32,349 bases of DNA from Planctomycetota bacterium (GTDB taxonomy: Bacteria; Planctomycetota; Planctomycetia; Pirellulales; Pirellulaceae), in the NCBI GenBank assembly GCA_027622275.1, contig JAQBZB010000078.1:1-32349 (forward strand). Reading direction: 5' to 3'. Positions 1 through 7,906 of this stretch are shown in pieces. A program made the translations under genes and the position numbers. The notes under the pieces were generated by a model. It ran no database searches. It had not been told where the DNA came from and saw only the letters and a program-made list of their open reading frames with translations. Position 1 is the first letter of the stretch. Each line of letters begins with the position of its first letter.

Positions 1-20
1 GCCCAAAACACCGCGCAAAT

Positions 21-89
21 CAGCCGCCACGCGCTAGCGTGCGGTTCTCTCGAAGTTCGCGAGAACCGCTGGCTAGCGCCAGGCGGCTG
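21..89. repeat. Palindromic intergenic element with GCGCTAGC core
   Basis: The arms at 21-49 and 61-89 match as an inverted repeat at about 25 of 29 positions, with an 11-nt loop. Each arm carries a GCGCTAGC-type core. A second element with the same core lies at 11586-11658, so this is a dispersed family. There is no T-run, so it is not a standard intrinsic terminator. It is probably a REP-like or cruciform-forming element. Confidence 0.8.
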
Positions 90-119
90 ATGAATAATCC
101 GGGTTAGCTGTTCAAACCG

Positions 120-189
120 TGGGAGGGCAAGGCTCCGGCCGAGCCACGTGTGCCGGAGTCCGCGGCGCGGCAGGAGCCTCGCCCTCCCA
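120..189. repeat. Palindromic intergenic element (GGGAGGGC...GCCCTCCC)
   Basis: The arms at 120-136 and 173-189 pair at 16 of 17 positions around a GC-rich 36-nt centre. It lies 53 nt before the next start codon. From memory, GC-rich dyads of this kind recur in planctomycete genomes and produce spurious small proteins when translated; I could not check this. It is not a coding sequence. Confidence 0.7.
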
Positions 190-241
190 AGAATCTCCTC
201 GGTTTTTTGTTTCACGCCTCAGGCCTGAAGGATGACGAAGC

Positions 242-1513
242 ATGTTCACACGAAGATCGTTTCTCGGCACGGTTGGCGCTGGACTTGTGATCGGACCGCA
301 GGCGTTGGCGGCGGAGACCGACAAAGGCAAACGCAAACGTCTCGCCGTCGTCACGACCGAGTGGAGATTCCACTCCCACGCCTGGCACATGGCCGAGCGG
401 TTTCTAGTCGGCTATCCGATCAATGGCCGCTGGCATCGGCCGCCGCTGGATGTGGTTGCGGCGTATGTCGATCAGCAGCCGGACAGTGATTTGAGCCGCC
501 AGCGTGCCGCGGAGTTCGGCTTCCCGATCTATCCCACGATCGCCGAGGCGCTGCGTTGCGGCGGCGACAAGCTGGCGGTCGATGCGGTGCTGATCATTGG
601 CGAGCACGGCAACTACCCGCAGAGCGAGTACGGGCAGACGAAGTATCCGCGGTACGAGTTCTTCAAGCAGACGACGGACGTCTTTCGCCAGGACGGCCGC
701 GCGGTCCCGGTCTTCAACGACAAGCATCTGTCGTGGAAGTGGGAGTGGGCTCGGGAGATGGTCGATATCGCGCGCGAGCTGAAGTTCGCCTTCACGGCCG
801 GTTCGTCGCTGCCAGTCACCTGGCGGATGCCAGCCATCGACATGCCGTACGGGGCGGAGGTCGAAGAACTCTTGAGCGTCTCGATCGGCAGTGTCGACAG
901 CTACGACTTCCACGCGCTGGAAGCGATCCAGTGCATGGCCGAACGGCGTCGCGGGGGCGAGACCGGAGTGGTCGCGATGCAGGCCCTGCGCGGCGACGCC
1001 GTCTGGAAGGCGATGGAGGCGGGCGGTTGGGCCGCTGGCGGCTGGGATCCACGGCTCTTCCAGGCGTGTCTTTCCCGTAGCCAGACGCTGGCTCAGCCCG
1101 ATACGTTCAGTCATCGCTATCCGACACCGGCTCAAATCCGCGAGTGGGTCAAGGATCCGATCGCGTACCGCTTCGAGTATGCCGACGGCGTGAAGGCGAC
1201 CATGCTGATGATGAATGGACTGATCGGCGACTTCACGTTTGCCGCGCGGCTGAAGGGCGAGTCCGAACCATTGTCGACGCTGTTCTACCTGCCGCCGACT
1301 CCGAACGTCACCTACTCGGCGGCACTGATGTCGCAGGCCGAGGAGACGTTCATGACCGGCAAGTCGCCGTATCCGGTCGAACGGACGCTGCTGACGACCG
1401 GTCTGGTCGAAGCTGGTGTGCGGTCGCTCGGCACGGGGCAAAAGCGACTGGAAACACCACATCTGGCCGTCCGCTACCAAGCCCCGCGGGAATCGACATT
1501 TGCCCGTTCGTAA
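242..1513 (+). CDS. Tat-exported protein of unknown function
   Basis: This 423-residue protein begins with a twin-arginine signal (TRRSFLG near residue 3, then a short hydrophobic stretch ending near AALA), so it is probably exported folded. The mature part starts with a beta-strand segment (LAVVTTEWRFHSH). It contains an IIGEHGNYP segment, a VFNDKHLSWKWEWA segment and a GSSLPVTWR segment, all rich in polar and aromatic residues that could line an active site. I see no GxGxxG nucleotide-binding loop, so an oxidoreductase call is not supported. I believe similar proteins are common in planctomycetes, but I cannot name a function. The ATG at 242 was chosen because it gives a complete Tat signal. 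The gene stands alone, with a repeat-filled upstream region and a 126-nt gap downstream. Confidence 0.8.
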   Translation: MFTRRSFLGTVGAGLVIGPQALAAETDKGKRKRLAVVTTEWRFHSHAWHMAERFLVGYPINGRWHRPPLDVVAAYVDQQPDSDLSRQRAAEFGFPIYPTIAEALRCGGDKLAVDAVLIIGEHGNYPQSEYGQTKYPRYEFFKQTTDVFRQDGRAVPVFNDKHLSWKWEWAREMVDIARELKFAFTAGSSLPVTWRMPAIDMPYGAEVEELLSVSIGSVDSYDFHALEAIQCMAERRRGGETGVVAMQALRGDAVWKAMEAGGWAAGGWDPRLFQACLSRSQTLAQPDTFSHRYPTPAQIREWVKDPIAYRFEYADGVKATMLMMNGLIGDFTFAARLKGESEPLSTLFYLPPTPNVTYSAALMSQAEETFMTGKSPYPVERTLLTTGLVEAGVRSLGTGQKRLETPHLAVRYQAPRESTFARS

Positions 1514-1639
1514 CTATCAGCGGCCGATTCAGATCGTCGCGAGAGACAAACCGCTGGCGGGACGCCTGCCGCTCAGAAACTGTTGTGTTTGTCGGGCGGG
1601 GAGCAGTGGCAGTCGGCCAAACACGGTACAGTATTGGAC

Positions 1640-2926
1640 ATGCGTTTCATCCTCAGCTACCAGCAAGCCGCCTTTGCTGCTGCAAGTACAGTAATCGCCG
1701 TGATGATGGCGAGTGACCAGATCCACGCCGAAGCGGACTCGCCGCCAGCCAGCCGATCACAATTGGTCGTCGAGACCAGCTTCCCAAGCGGTAGCGGCAA
1801 GGTGATCGAAATCGATCAAGCCACGCGCCACATCAGGATCGAGCCCACTTCACACGAGTCGCGCGGATGGGCGTGCTGGTGGTACATCCGCGTGACAGGG
1901 ATTGAACCGGGGGAAGTGCTCACGCTTGAAGTGGGACCAGAACCCTGGGCGACGCCCAGTCAAGCCATGTTCAGCACCGACAACCGGTCGTGGCGGCAAA
2001 CCGCTCCAGGCGAGCGTGTCGGACGTTTCATTAAATATCAACACGTGGTCGATGCACCGGTCGCCTGGTTCGCCTGGGGCCCACCTTTTACGGTCGCTGA
2101 CGCCACGGAACTCGTGCGTTGGGCTGGACAGTCCTGTCATGAGGTCCGTGACTTCACGTTGTGCGAAACTCGTGGCGGAAGAACGGTTCCCGCATTGCGA
2201 AGCCAGCCTCCGACAGCAATGCCGACGTCCGCCATCTGGGTCCAGGCAAGGCAACACGCCTGGGAATCGGGATCAAGTTGGGTTTGTCGAGGTTTTGTGG
2301 AGTGGCTTGTTTCCGACGACCCGCGTGCCGAGAGACTGAGGACCGATGCAATTGTCACCGTCGTGCCCATCATGGACGTTGATAATGTCGCGATCGGTGC
2401 CGGCGGCAAGAACCAAACGCCACACGATCACAATCGGGACTGGAGCGAGCATCCGCATTGGCCGGCCGTCGCTGGAGCGATGCAGGAGTTGCGTCGGCTG
2501 AACGAGGCCGGCCAACTGGATTTGTTTGTCGACTTGCATAATCCTGGCGCCAGTACGATACGGCCATTTTACTATGTCGCACCTCGCGAACTGATGACCG
2601 GCTTGCGGCAGCGCAACTTGGATCGCTTTCTCGCCGCAAGCCGAATCGAAATGACGGGCCCCCTGCAATTTGTCGGCGAGACTCGGGAGTCTGGGCCGGA
2701 GTACGATAAGGGTTGGAAGCAGATCAGCAAAAACTGGGTGACGTTGAACACGCATGACCATGTTGTTGCCACTACCCTAGAAACCGCTTGGAACACTCCC
2801 GACAGCACGGTCGCCGGATACAAGACAGTCGGCAAGCAACTGGGACTGGCGATCGAGCGTTACCTGCAACTCGATCCGCGGAAGACGACCCCACAAGAAA
2901 CGAAACCGGGCCAGCGTAATCGCTGA
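1640..2926 (+). CDS. Exported M14-family zinc carboxypeptidase
   Basis: The protein has 428 residues, starting at ATG 1640, where the hydrophobic signal segment (residues 1-30) begins; the frame is open upstream but that part looks noncoding. Residues 43-155 form the beta-sandwich that precedes the catalytic domain in cytosolic-carboxypeptidase-like (CCP/AGBL) M14 enzymes. The catalytic domain has the zinc motif H206-x-x-E209 in ARQHAWESGSSW, the HNRDW segment (264-268), a third zinc ligand at H300 in DLHNPGAS, and a candidate general-base Glu381 in TLETAWNTP. All ligands are present, so the enzyme should be active, removing C-terminal residues from peptides outside the cytoplasm. Its substrate cannot be told from the sequence. 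A hairpin at the stop codon probably serves the convergent gene downstream. Confidence 0.85.
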   Translation: MRFILSYQQAAFAAASTVIAVMMASDQIHAEADSPPASRSQLVVETSFPSGSGKVIEIDQATRHIRIEPTSHESRGWACWWYIRVTGIEPGEVLTLEVGPEPWATPSQAMFSTDNRSWRQTAPGERVGRFIKYQHVVDAPVAWFAWGPPFTVADATELVRWAGQSCHEVRDFTLCETRGGRTVPALRSQPPTAMPTSAIWVQARQHAWESGSSWVCRGFVEWLVSDDPRAERLRTDAIVTVVPIMDVDNVAIGAGGKNQTPHDHNRDWSEHPHWPAVAGAMQELRRLNEAGQLDLFVDLHNPGASTIRPFYYVAPRELMTGLRQRNLDRFLAASRIEMTGPLQFVGETRESGPEYDKGWKQISKNWVTLNTHDHVVATTLETAWNTPDSTVAGYKTVGKQLGLAIERYLQLDPRKTTPQETKPGQRNR

Positions 2927-2931
2927 CCCGG
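2890..2931 (-). terminator. Intrinsic terminator of the minus-strand porin gene
   Basis: A near-perfect hairpin at 2906-2931 (CCGGG.CAGCG, 4-nt loop, CGCTG.CCCGG) overlaps the stop codon of the carboxypeptidase gene. Read on the minus strand it is followed by a T-rich tail (TTTCGTTTCTT), which fits Rho-independent termination of the gene ending at 2966. On the plus strand it lacks a T-run. Confidence 0.6.
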
Positions 2932-2965
2932 CGACAAAATCCGACACTAGGGTGTAGGCGATGCT

Positions 2966-4228
2966 TTAGTAGCGAGCCTCGAAACGGGCCACGAGTCCAT
3001 CGAAGGTCATGGTCGAGTCCATGCCGATGAAATTATTCGTGTGAACCGCATCGATCCACTCGTCCGTCTGCAGCGTGTTCGTCCAGGCACTGAACATGTA
3101 ACCGGCATTCCAGCGATAGTTGCCACAGCGGCTAATCCGCGAGACGCCAAGTTCGAGATCCCAGATCGTCACGATCCGCCCGGCTTCCCAGCCGGTATCG
3201 ACTTCGGAGACGAGATTTCGGCTTTGATCGAAATCAGCGTTAAACACGCCAGGCATGAGGCTACCGCTAAAGTTCGCATAGGCCAGCCATTGATTACCCA
3301 AACTCGCTTCACCGTCGAGCCCGAACTTTACGCCCACACCGGTAAAGTCGATGTCCGTCGTGACAGTCTCGGTCCCGTTTCCGGTAAAGTCGACCTGCAT
3401 CTGTTGCTCTTGCTGTGCAGCACGGACACCCAGAACCCAACCGATCTTCAGGTCGCAGTCGTTGTAGAACAACCGTCGCATTTCGACATCGAAAATATCC
3501 ATCGAGATGTCGTATTGCCCATCCGCTTGGTCGTAGCTGTTCCCGGCTGACCCCGTAGATGGATGTGAAACCAACGAGTGGACTACCCACATGGGATTGC
3601 TCCCTCGCAATGTTTGGCTGGTAGTACCGCTCTCGTACATGGTGTACTCGACAGAGAGTTGAGTATAGTCGTCAATAATCCTGTTGATGCCAACTCGGAA
3701 CGAAGGCTGGAAGTCCATGTCGAGCACACCGACTGGACCGACCTCAACCCGAGGCGTGTTCGGAGGAACCACTGGCCCGTTGAATGGTACGGCATACGCG
3801 ACTTCTGAGTCGCGTGCCCGCAAGTAAAGGAACTCGCCGTAAAACTCCCAAGTATGACCGGCACCTGATCCCTTGCCTCCCTTCGAGCAGTTGTCGCAGC
3901 CACCGCAACCTTTCCCGCCACAGTCGGCTTGAAAGCCAACCGGCATCACTTGCGAAGGTGGTGCCATCGCAGGCGAAGCGGGAATAAATGCGGCCGGAGC
4001 CCCAAACGGCGAGGGCTGGGCGAATGCAGCAGGAGCCAGTGGTGAACTCGGCATCATGCCAGGCATCATCACCGGTTGCCCCATCGGCATCATGCCGCCA
4101 GGATTTTGGTAACCGTATCCAGGCGCGAATTGCCCAGGATACTGCTGAGGATACTGTGCGTTCACGGTTTGACCGCCGAAGCAAATGGCGGCGGCCGCAG
4201 CCAGCGAGAATAAGAAACGTGTGTTCAT
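2966..4228 (-). CDS. Lpg1974-like pore-forming outer membrane beta-barrel protein
   Basis: The protein has 420 residues with a Sec signal peptide ending in NAQ (start ATG 4228, preceded by a GGGGG stretch). A Pro/Gly/Met/Gln-rich, probably disordered segment (about 25-110) follows, then a short Cys/Gly cluster (CGGKGCGGCDNCSKGGKGSG). The rest is beta-barrel, beginning HTWEFYGEFLYLRAR and containing alternating strands such as FRVGINRIIDDYTQLSVEY. It ends in an aromatic residue (FEARY), as expected of outer-membrane barrels. This matches the Legionella_OMP/Lpg1974-type families that are expanded in planctomycetes. The Cys/Gly cluster may form disulfides or bind metal at the surface; that part is inference. 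It is monocistronic, divergent from arsC and ended by the hairpin at 2906-2931. Confidence 0.8.
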   Translation of the reverse strand: MNTRFLFSLAAAAAICFGGQTVNAQYPQQYPGQFAPGYGYQNPGGMMPMGQPVMMPGMMPSSPLAPAAFAQPSPFGAPAAFIPASPAMAPPSQVMPVGFQADCGGKGCGGCDNCSKGGKGSGAGHTWEFYGEFLYLRARDSEVAYAVPFNGPVVPPNTPRVEVGPVGVLDMDFQPSFRVGINRIIDDYTQLSVEYTMYESGTTSQTLRGSNPMWVVHSLVSHPSTGSAGNSYDQADGQYDISMDIFDVEMRRLFYNDCDLKIGWVLGVRAAQQEQQMQVDFTGNGTETVTTDIDFTGVGVKFGLDGEASLGNQWLAYANFSGSLMPGVFNADFDQSRNLVSEVDTGWEAGRIVTIWDLELGVSRISRCGNYRWNAGYMFSAWTNTLQTDEWIDAVHTNNFIGMDSTMTFDGLVARFEARY

Positions 4229-4493
4229 GGAAACATTCCCCCAATGTGAATTTGTCTGATAATCCAATCGACCGGTGTAAGCGGCAAATCGAGAGCAATT
4301 GGTACCGTCGGAAAGGTCTTCCTACACCACCACCTCGTCCATATTTATCCCTGTTTAACAATCGCGGATCGTTCGCAGAGCGTTCATAGATCGTGATTTA
4401 CGCCAATTCGCGCGACTCCCTTGTTGGGACCACGTGAATCGACGAGGATGCGGATACCCTTCAGAAAACCAACGACTTTGCAGGAGATACTCG

Positions 4494-4937
4494 ATGCCAG
4501 CCCCCCCCCCCCGCCTCAAACTGCTGTTTCTTTGCACCGGTAACTCGTGTCGCAGCCAGATGGCAGAGGGCTGGGCACACACGCTTCGATCAGACTCGAT
4601 CGAGCCCTTTTCGGCTGGCATCGTGAAACATGGTCTCAATCCTCGGGCGGTTCGCGTGATGCAGGAGGTCGGCGTCGACATCACCGGCCAGCAATCCAAG
4701 ACGGTCGAGGAACTGGGCGACCTTCAATTCGACCTTGTCATCACGGTTTGTGGCCACGCAGACGAACATTGTCCTGCGTTCGCCGGTGCTCCACGAGTGG
4801 TCCACGTTGGTTTTGACGATCCGCCTAAGCTCGCAATCGACGCGGCGAGCGAAGACGAGGCACTCGACCATTTCCGGCGAGTTCGGGACGAAATTCGCGA
4901 TTTCGTGAAGGGCCTTCCCGGCAATTTGCCGGGCTAG
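4494..4937 (+). CDS. arsC: Thioredoxin-dependent arsenate reductase (LMW phosphatase fold)
   Basis: This 147-residue protein carries the phosphatase P-loop C14-TGNSC-R20 near its N-terminus and the downstream cysteine pair C86 and C93 in VCGHADEHCPAF. The three positions equal those of the S. aureus pI258 enzyme (10, 82, 89) shifted by four, so the disulfide relay of thioredoxin-type arsenate reductases is intact. It should reduce arsenate to arsenite in the cytoplasm. The start at ATG 4494 is set by AGGAG at 4482-4486. A run of 12 C residues lies in codons 3-7 (residues A-P-P-P-R). No efflux pump or ArsR gene is adjacent. A short palindrome overlaps the stop (4918-4934) but lacks a T-run. 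Confidence 0.9.
   Translation: MPAPPPRLKLLFLCTGNSCRSQMAEGWAHTLRSDSIEPFSAGIVKHGLNPRAVRVMQEVGVDITGQQSKTVEELGDLQFDLVITVCGHADEHCPAFAGAPRVVHVGFDDPPKLAIDAASEDEALDHFRRVRDEIRDFVKGLPGNLPG
4501..4512. repeat. C12 homopolymer tract inside the arsC 5' coding region
   Basis: Twelve consecutive C bases start five bases after the ATG of the arsenate reductase gene. A one-base slip would frameshift the gene after about five codons. It may be a slippage site or simply an error-prone place in sequencing. Confidence 0.9.
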
Positions 4938-4963
4938 TGGCGGCGCAAGAGGCGATTGCTCAG

Positions 4964-5536
4964 CTACTCAGCTCTGGCCTGTCGCATTTTTTCCCGTGCG
5001 CGGCTGAGCGTTGGTCCGATGCTGTTTTCTGGCATGCCAACCGACGAGCTGATCTCTTGATAGCTCTTGCCTTCAAGGTGATACATCCGAATCACGTCGG
5101 CCTCGGGACCATGCAGGCTGAGCAGAAGCTGCTCAACCTCGTCGCGGTCATTGATTCGCTCCTCGGGGGCGGGGACGTGGCGAGCCCGTGGGTCGGCGCG
5201 GTCTGCGACTCCGGCGAGACTGGATGAATTCGTCTTCCGCTTCAGCAACTCGCGAACGACAACACGCCGGGCGATCACCGTCAAATAGGTCGCAAGGCTA
5301 CTGTCCCCGCGAAATCGCCTCAGAACCGCAAAGTCATCGCTGACAATGGCAAGCATCACTTCGGCGGCAAGATCCTCCCTGTCTTGAGGGGACAGGCGAA
5401 TCGAGCGAGATTGAGCCGTGTGGTTGATCACGTGAACAACCAAGCCCAGGAAGCGATCGACGAAATCTTCCCACGCGCGCAAACCATTACACAAGCAGCG
5501 CTGCAACAGGTCTCGGTCGATGTCAGATAGCGACAC
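4964..5536 (-). CDS. ECF-type sigma-70 family RNA polymerase sigma factor
   Basis: The protein has about 190 residues and two typical regions. Region 2 has the DREDLAAEVMLAIV segment followed by FRGDSSLATYLTVIARRVV, the -10 recognition and melting helices. Region 4 has EADVIRMYHLEGKSYQEIS then GMPENSIGPTLSRAREKM, a helix-turn-helix. It is expected to direct RNA polymerase to a small regulon. GTG at 5536 is preferred because GGAG lies about 9 nt upstream; a GTG at 5542 would add two residues. No anti-sigma gene is adjacent, and it is divergent from the ferredoxin gene across a 435-nt gap. Confidence 0.85.
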   Translation of the reverse strand: MSLSDIDRDLLQRCLCNGLRAWEDFVDRFLGLVVHVINHTAQSRSIRLSPQDREDLAAEVMLAIVSDDFAVLRRFRGDSSLATYLTVIARRVVVRELLKRKTNSSSLAGVADRADPRARHVPAPEERINDRDEVEQLLLSLHGPEADVIRMYHLEGKSYQEISSSVGMPENSIGPTLSRAREKMRQARAE

Positions 5537-5971
5537 GGCCACTTCTCCGCCATGTACACGGTATCAGCCTAGCGATTGTAAAGCCTTGCCGTCGAAGATG
5601 ATCGAAAGCTCAATATATTATTGATTTTAGATGCGGTTAGAACGTGAAGCAAGTCTGATATTTTTGGGCCAGCCAGCGGCAAACTCCGCAATGGCTTGAC
5701 AGTCACCAGTGACAGTACTACGATTCGCGAAGCATTGCCTCGGTGATTTGGCAAAAGTGTTGCGCAGACAAGAACTTGTCGCGATTGCAACACGCTCCCG
5801 ATCACTATGGCAAGCGTTGCTGATCGAGTTATCGAAGACGACTTCTGCGGAACGGCAGAATCTCGACAGTTTCGATGAGGAAACGCTAGACACCGTACCG
5901 ACTTTTTCTCTTGGCGCCAGCACCACCCGTGCTGGCGACTTCTACGAACGACGCATCAGGAGACTAGATTC
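5537..5971. other. 435-nt noncoding gap between divergent ECF sigma and ferredoxin genes
   Basis: This is the longest gene-free stretch in the window. Its middle (about 5600-5640) is AT-rich. It contains one good sigma-70-like promoter pointing to the ferredoxin gene. A possible 88-codon reading frame from a GTG at 5709 overlaps that promoter and resembles nothing I know, so I treat the stretch as a regulatory leader. Confidence 0.5.
5696..5724 (+). promoter_or_regulatory. Sigma-70-like promoter with a dyad in the spacer, upstream of fdxA
   Basis: A consensus -35 TTGACA (5696-5701) is separated by 17 nt from TACGAT (5719-5724), a four-of-six match to the -10. The spacer contains the dyad GTCAC-CA-GTGAC (5702-5713), a possible operator. 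A transcript from here would have a leader of about 240 nt before the ferredoxin start. Confidence 0.4.
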
Positions 5972-6247
5972 ATGACTCACGTGGTTGCCGCACCTTGCTT
6001 TGCATGCAAGTACACCGATTGCGTAGTGGTGTGCCCGGTGGAATGTTTCTACGAAGGCGAGCAGATGCTCTACATTCATCCTGATGAGTGTATTGATTGC
6101 GAAGCATGCGTTCCGGAATGCCCGGTAGAAGCGATCTTCCACGAAGATAACCTCCCGGAAGAATGGGCTGAGTTCACAGCACTCAACGCGGAGTTATGTC
6201 CGACACTTCCGGTTATTACAGAGAAGAAAGATCCGCTCGGCGAGTGA
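5972..6247 (+). CDS. fdxA: Seven-iron ferredoxin (FdxA type, 3Fe-4S plus 4Fe-4S)
   Basis: This 91-residue electron carrier matches Azotobacter ferredoxin I in cysteine spacing, shifted by one. C9, C17 and C50 would bind the [3Fe-4S] cluster; C21, C40, C43 and C46 the [4Fe-4S] cluster. The extra C12 and C25 found in that family are also present. Key segments are [18 protein letters not shown] and [20 protein letters not shown]. The C-terminal part (about 52-91) is acidic and Pro-containing, as is usual. It works in the cytoplasm as a low-potential electron donor; its partners cannot be told from here. It is monocistronic, with a promoter candidate upstream and a strong terminator downstream. 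Confidence 0.93.
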   Translation: MTHVVAAPCFACKYTDCVVVCPVECFYEGEQMLYIHPDECIDCEACVPECPVEAIFHEDNLPEEWAEFTALNAELCPTLPVITEKKDPLGE

Positions 6248-6276
6248 TCGGGCTTGGTCGAAATCGCTGATACATC

Positions 6277-6311
6277 CGCCCGCCGACCAACCGGTCGCGC
6301 GGGCGTTTTTT
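6277..6311 (+). terminator. Rho-independent terminator after fdxA
   Basis: The stem CGCCCGCCGACC / GGTCGCGCGGGCG has one bulge and a 4-nt AACC loop, and is followed by six T residues (6306-6311). It begins 29 nt after the fdxA stop codon. Confidence 0.85.
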
Positions 6312-6471
6312 ATTTGCCAGCAAGCCACCGATTTCACCGAATCTCTCTTGTTGCTTGCTTGAGGTGGACCTATACTCCTCGCCGCTTGTCCGGCAATTCG
6401 CGGCACTCGTCGCACCGAGCCTACTCGTTCCGAATTCGTGCCGTCGCGTCTCATCCCACGGAGAAATCAGG

Positions 6472-7689
6472 ATGTCTCCAAGACTTCACTGGCTGCCCTG
6501 CTGCATTAGCCTCTGCGTTGCCTGCTCGTTCACCGGTTCGGCGGCTGGCCAATTGAAGTTCCGCGAAGTTGGTTCCGTGCGACCCGTCAGTAACGAATCG
6601 CCGGCGGGCGAGCCCGTCGCCAAATCGGAAGAGATCACTAACACCGCTGGACCAAAGCTTGAACCGCGCGGCATCACACTGACGAAGGTATCCGACGGCA
6701 ATGGCGTCCTGCCACGCGATCACAACCAAAAATGGCGCGAGTACGACATCCGGCCATACACTTCGCGAGTCACCACCACCGAGCGTCCAGAGCAAGCTGT
6801 CATCGACTGGATTCTACGAGAGACGGGTACCGAGGTCTGGTTCACCGAACCTTTCGGAATCTTGAACGCCGGCAAAGATACCCTGCGAGTCTATCACACC
6901 GACGAAATGCATTCGGTGGTGTGCGACATCGTCGACCGCCTTGTTAGCAGTCAAGCTGAATCCCACGCATTCGGTGTCCGCTTGGTGACCGTTGCCAATC
7001 CAAATTGGCGAGCTAAGGCGCTTCCTTTGATGCGGAGCGTAACCGTCCAATCTCCCGGCGTAGATGCCTGGCTCTTGTCAAAAGAAAACGCCGCTATCTT
7101 GATCAGCGAACTTCGCAAGCGAGTCGACTTCCGCGAACACAACTCGCCAAATCTCATGATCCACAATGGGCAATCACAAACCATTTCTGCGATGCATCCC
7201 CGCAACTACACGCGTTCGGTACGGTTGCGAGAAAACGCGTTCCCGGCCTACGAGATGGAAATGGGACAAATCCAAGAAGGTTATTCGCTACAGATCAGTC
7301 CGCTGCTCGCTCTTGACGAGCGCAGCATCGACGCCGTCTTGAAGTGCCAGATCGATCAGGTCGAGAAGCTGCTCCCGGTGAGCATCGACGTCCCAACCGT
7401 TTCCGCGGCACGGCAAAGCGTCCAGGTTCAGGTTCCGCAGTTGGTCAGTTGGCGGTTACACGAACGATTTCGCTGGCCGACGGATCAAGTGCTGCTGCTC
7501 AGCTGTGGCGTGGTCGCAACACCGACCGCCGAACGGTCTCCGCTTGGGCTACCCAAGCTGCTCGGCGGTGACCCCGGACGAGCGGATGCCTTGCTCTTTA
7601 TCGAGAGCAATGGAAAGGCGAGCCAAACCTTGCTAGGCGATCAACGATCGGCAGATCGATCGAGCCCCAACTATCGCGGGCGATATTGA
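6472..7689 (+). CDS. Exported protein with a secretin-like C-terminal half
   Basis: The protein has 405 residues from ATG 6472 (GGAG 8 nt upstream). It has a signal peptide that passes through Cys residues and ends near SAAGQ. The middle contains a repeat-like segment (DTLRVYHTDEMHSVVCDIVDRL) resembling the short beta-alpha N-domains of secretins. The C-terminal half runs NSPNLMIHNGQSQTI, then an EMEMGQIQEGYSLQISPLL strand pair, then VQVQVPQLVSWRL and VLLLSCGVVATP. This order resembles the gate and core strands of type II/III secretins. It is shorter than true secretins, and the usual N-domain array and the rest of a secretion operon are missing. I call it secretin-like rather than a secretin. 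It is flanked by the fdxA terminator and a 217-nt gap before the ketosynthase-like gene. Confidence 0.6.
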   Translation: MSPRLHWLPCCISLCVACSFTGSAAGQLKFREVGSVRPVSNESPAGEPVAKSEEITNTAGPKLEPRGITLTKVSDGNGVLPRDHNQKWREYDIRPYTSRVTTTERPEQAVIDWILRETGTEVWFTEPFGILNAGKDTLRVYHTDEMHSVVCDIVDRLVSSQAESHAFGVRLVTVANPNWRAKALPLMRSVTVQSPGVDAWLLSKENAAILISELRKRVDFREHNSPNLMIHNGQSQTISAMHPRNYTRSVRLRENAFPAYEMEMGQIQEGYSLQISPLLALDERSIDAVLKCQIDQVEKLLPVSIDVPTVSAARQSVQVQVPQLVSWRLHERFRWPTDQVLLLSCGVVATPTAERSPLGLPKLLGGDPGRADALLFIESNGKASQTLLGDQRSADRSSPNYRGRY

Positions 7690-7906
7690 GAGCTGCCAGC
7701 GCACGAGCCCACCGATACCTCGTCCTCAATATGCTGGGCGTGTCCGCCACTAGGCGACTGCATCTCGACGCCGCATTGGACGGCCTTTAGAATGCGATCT
7801 GCCGCCTGCTCCAGCTCGGATGAATGCCCGCTGCCTGCTTGGGCATTTGCAATGTAGGATGGTTGGCGGTCGTCCACTTGATCTTCCTTCCTTTGTGTTG
7901 CCGAAC

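Noticed and set aside
404-1480. Long minus-strand open frame opposite the Tat-exported protein gene
   Set aside because: It mirrors a real plus-strand gene with GC-rich third positions. It has no signal, domain or ribosome binding site, so it is a coding shadow.
4918-4934. Palindrome CCCGGCAA-T-TTGCCGGG at the end of arsC as a terminator
   Set aside because: It lies inside the last codons and has no T-run after it, so I do not call it a terminator.
5709-5975. 88-codon frame from a GTG, ending in a 4-nt overlap with the ferredoxin start
   Set aside because: The start lies inside the -35/-10 spacer of the likely fdxA promoter, no ribosome binding site is seen and the product matches nothing. 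It could only be revived by ribosome profiling.
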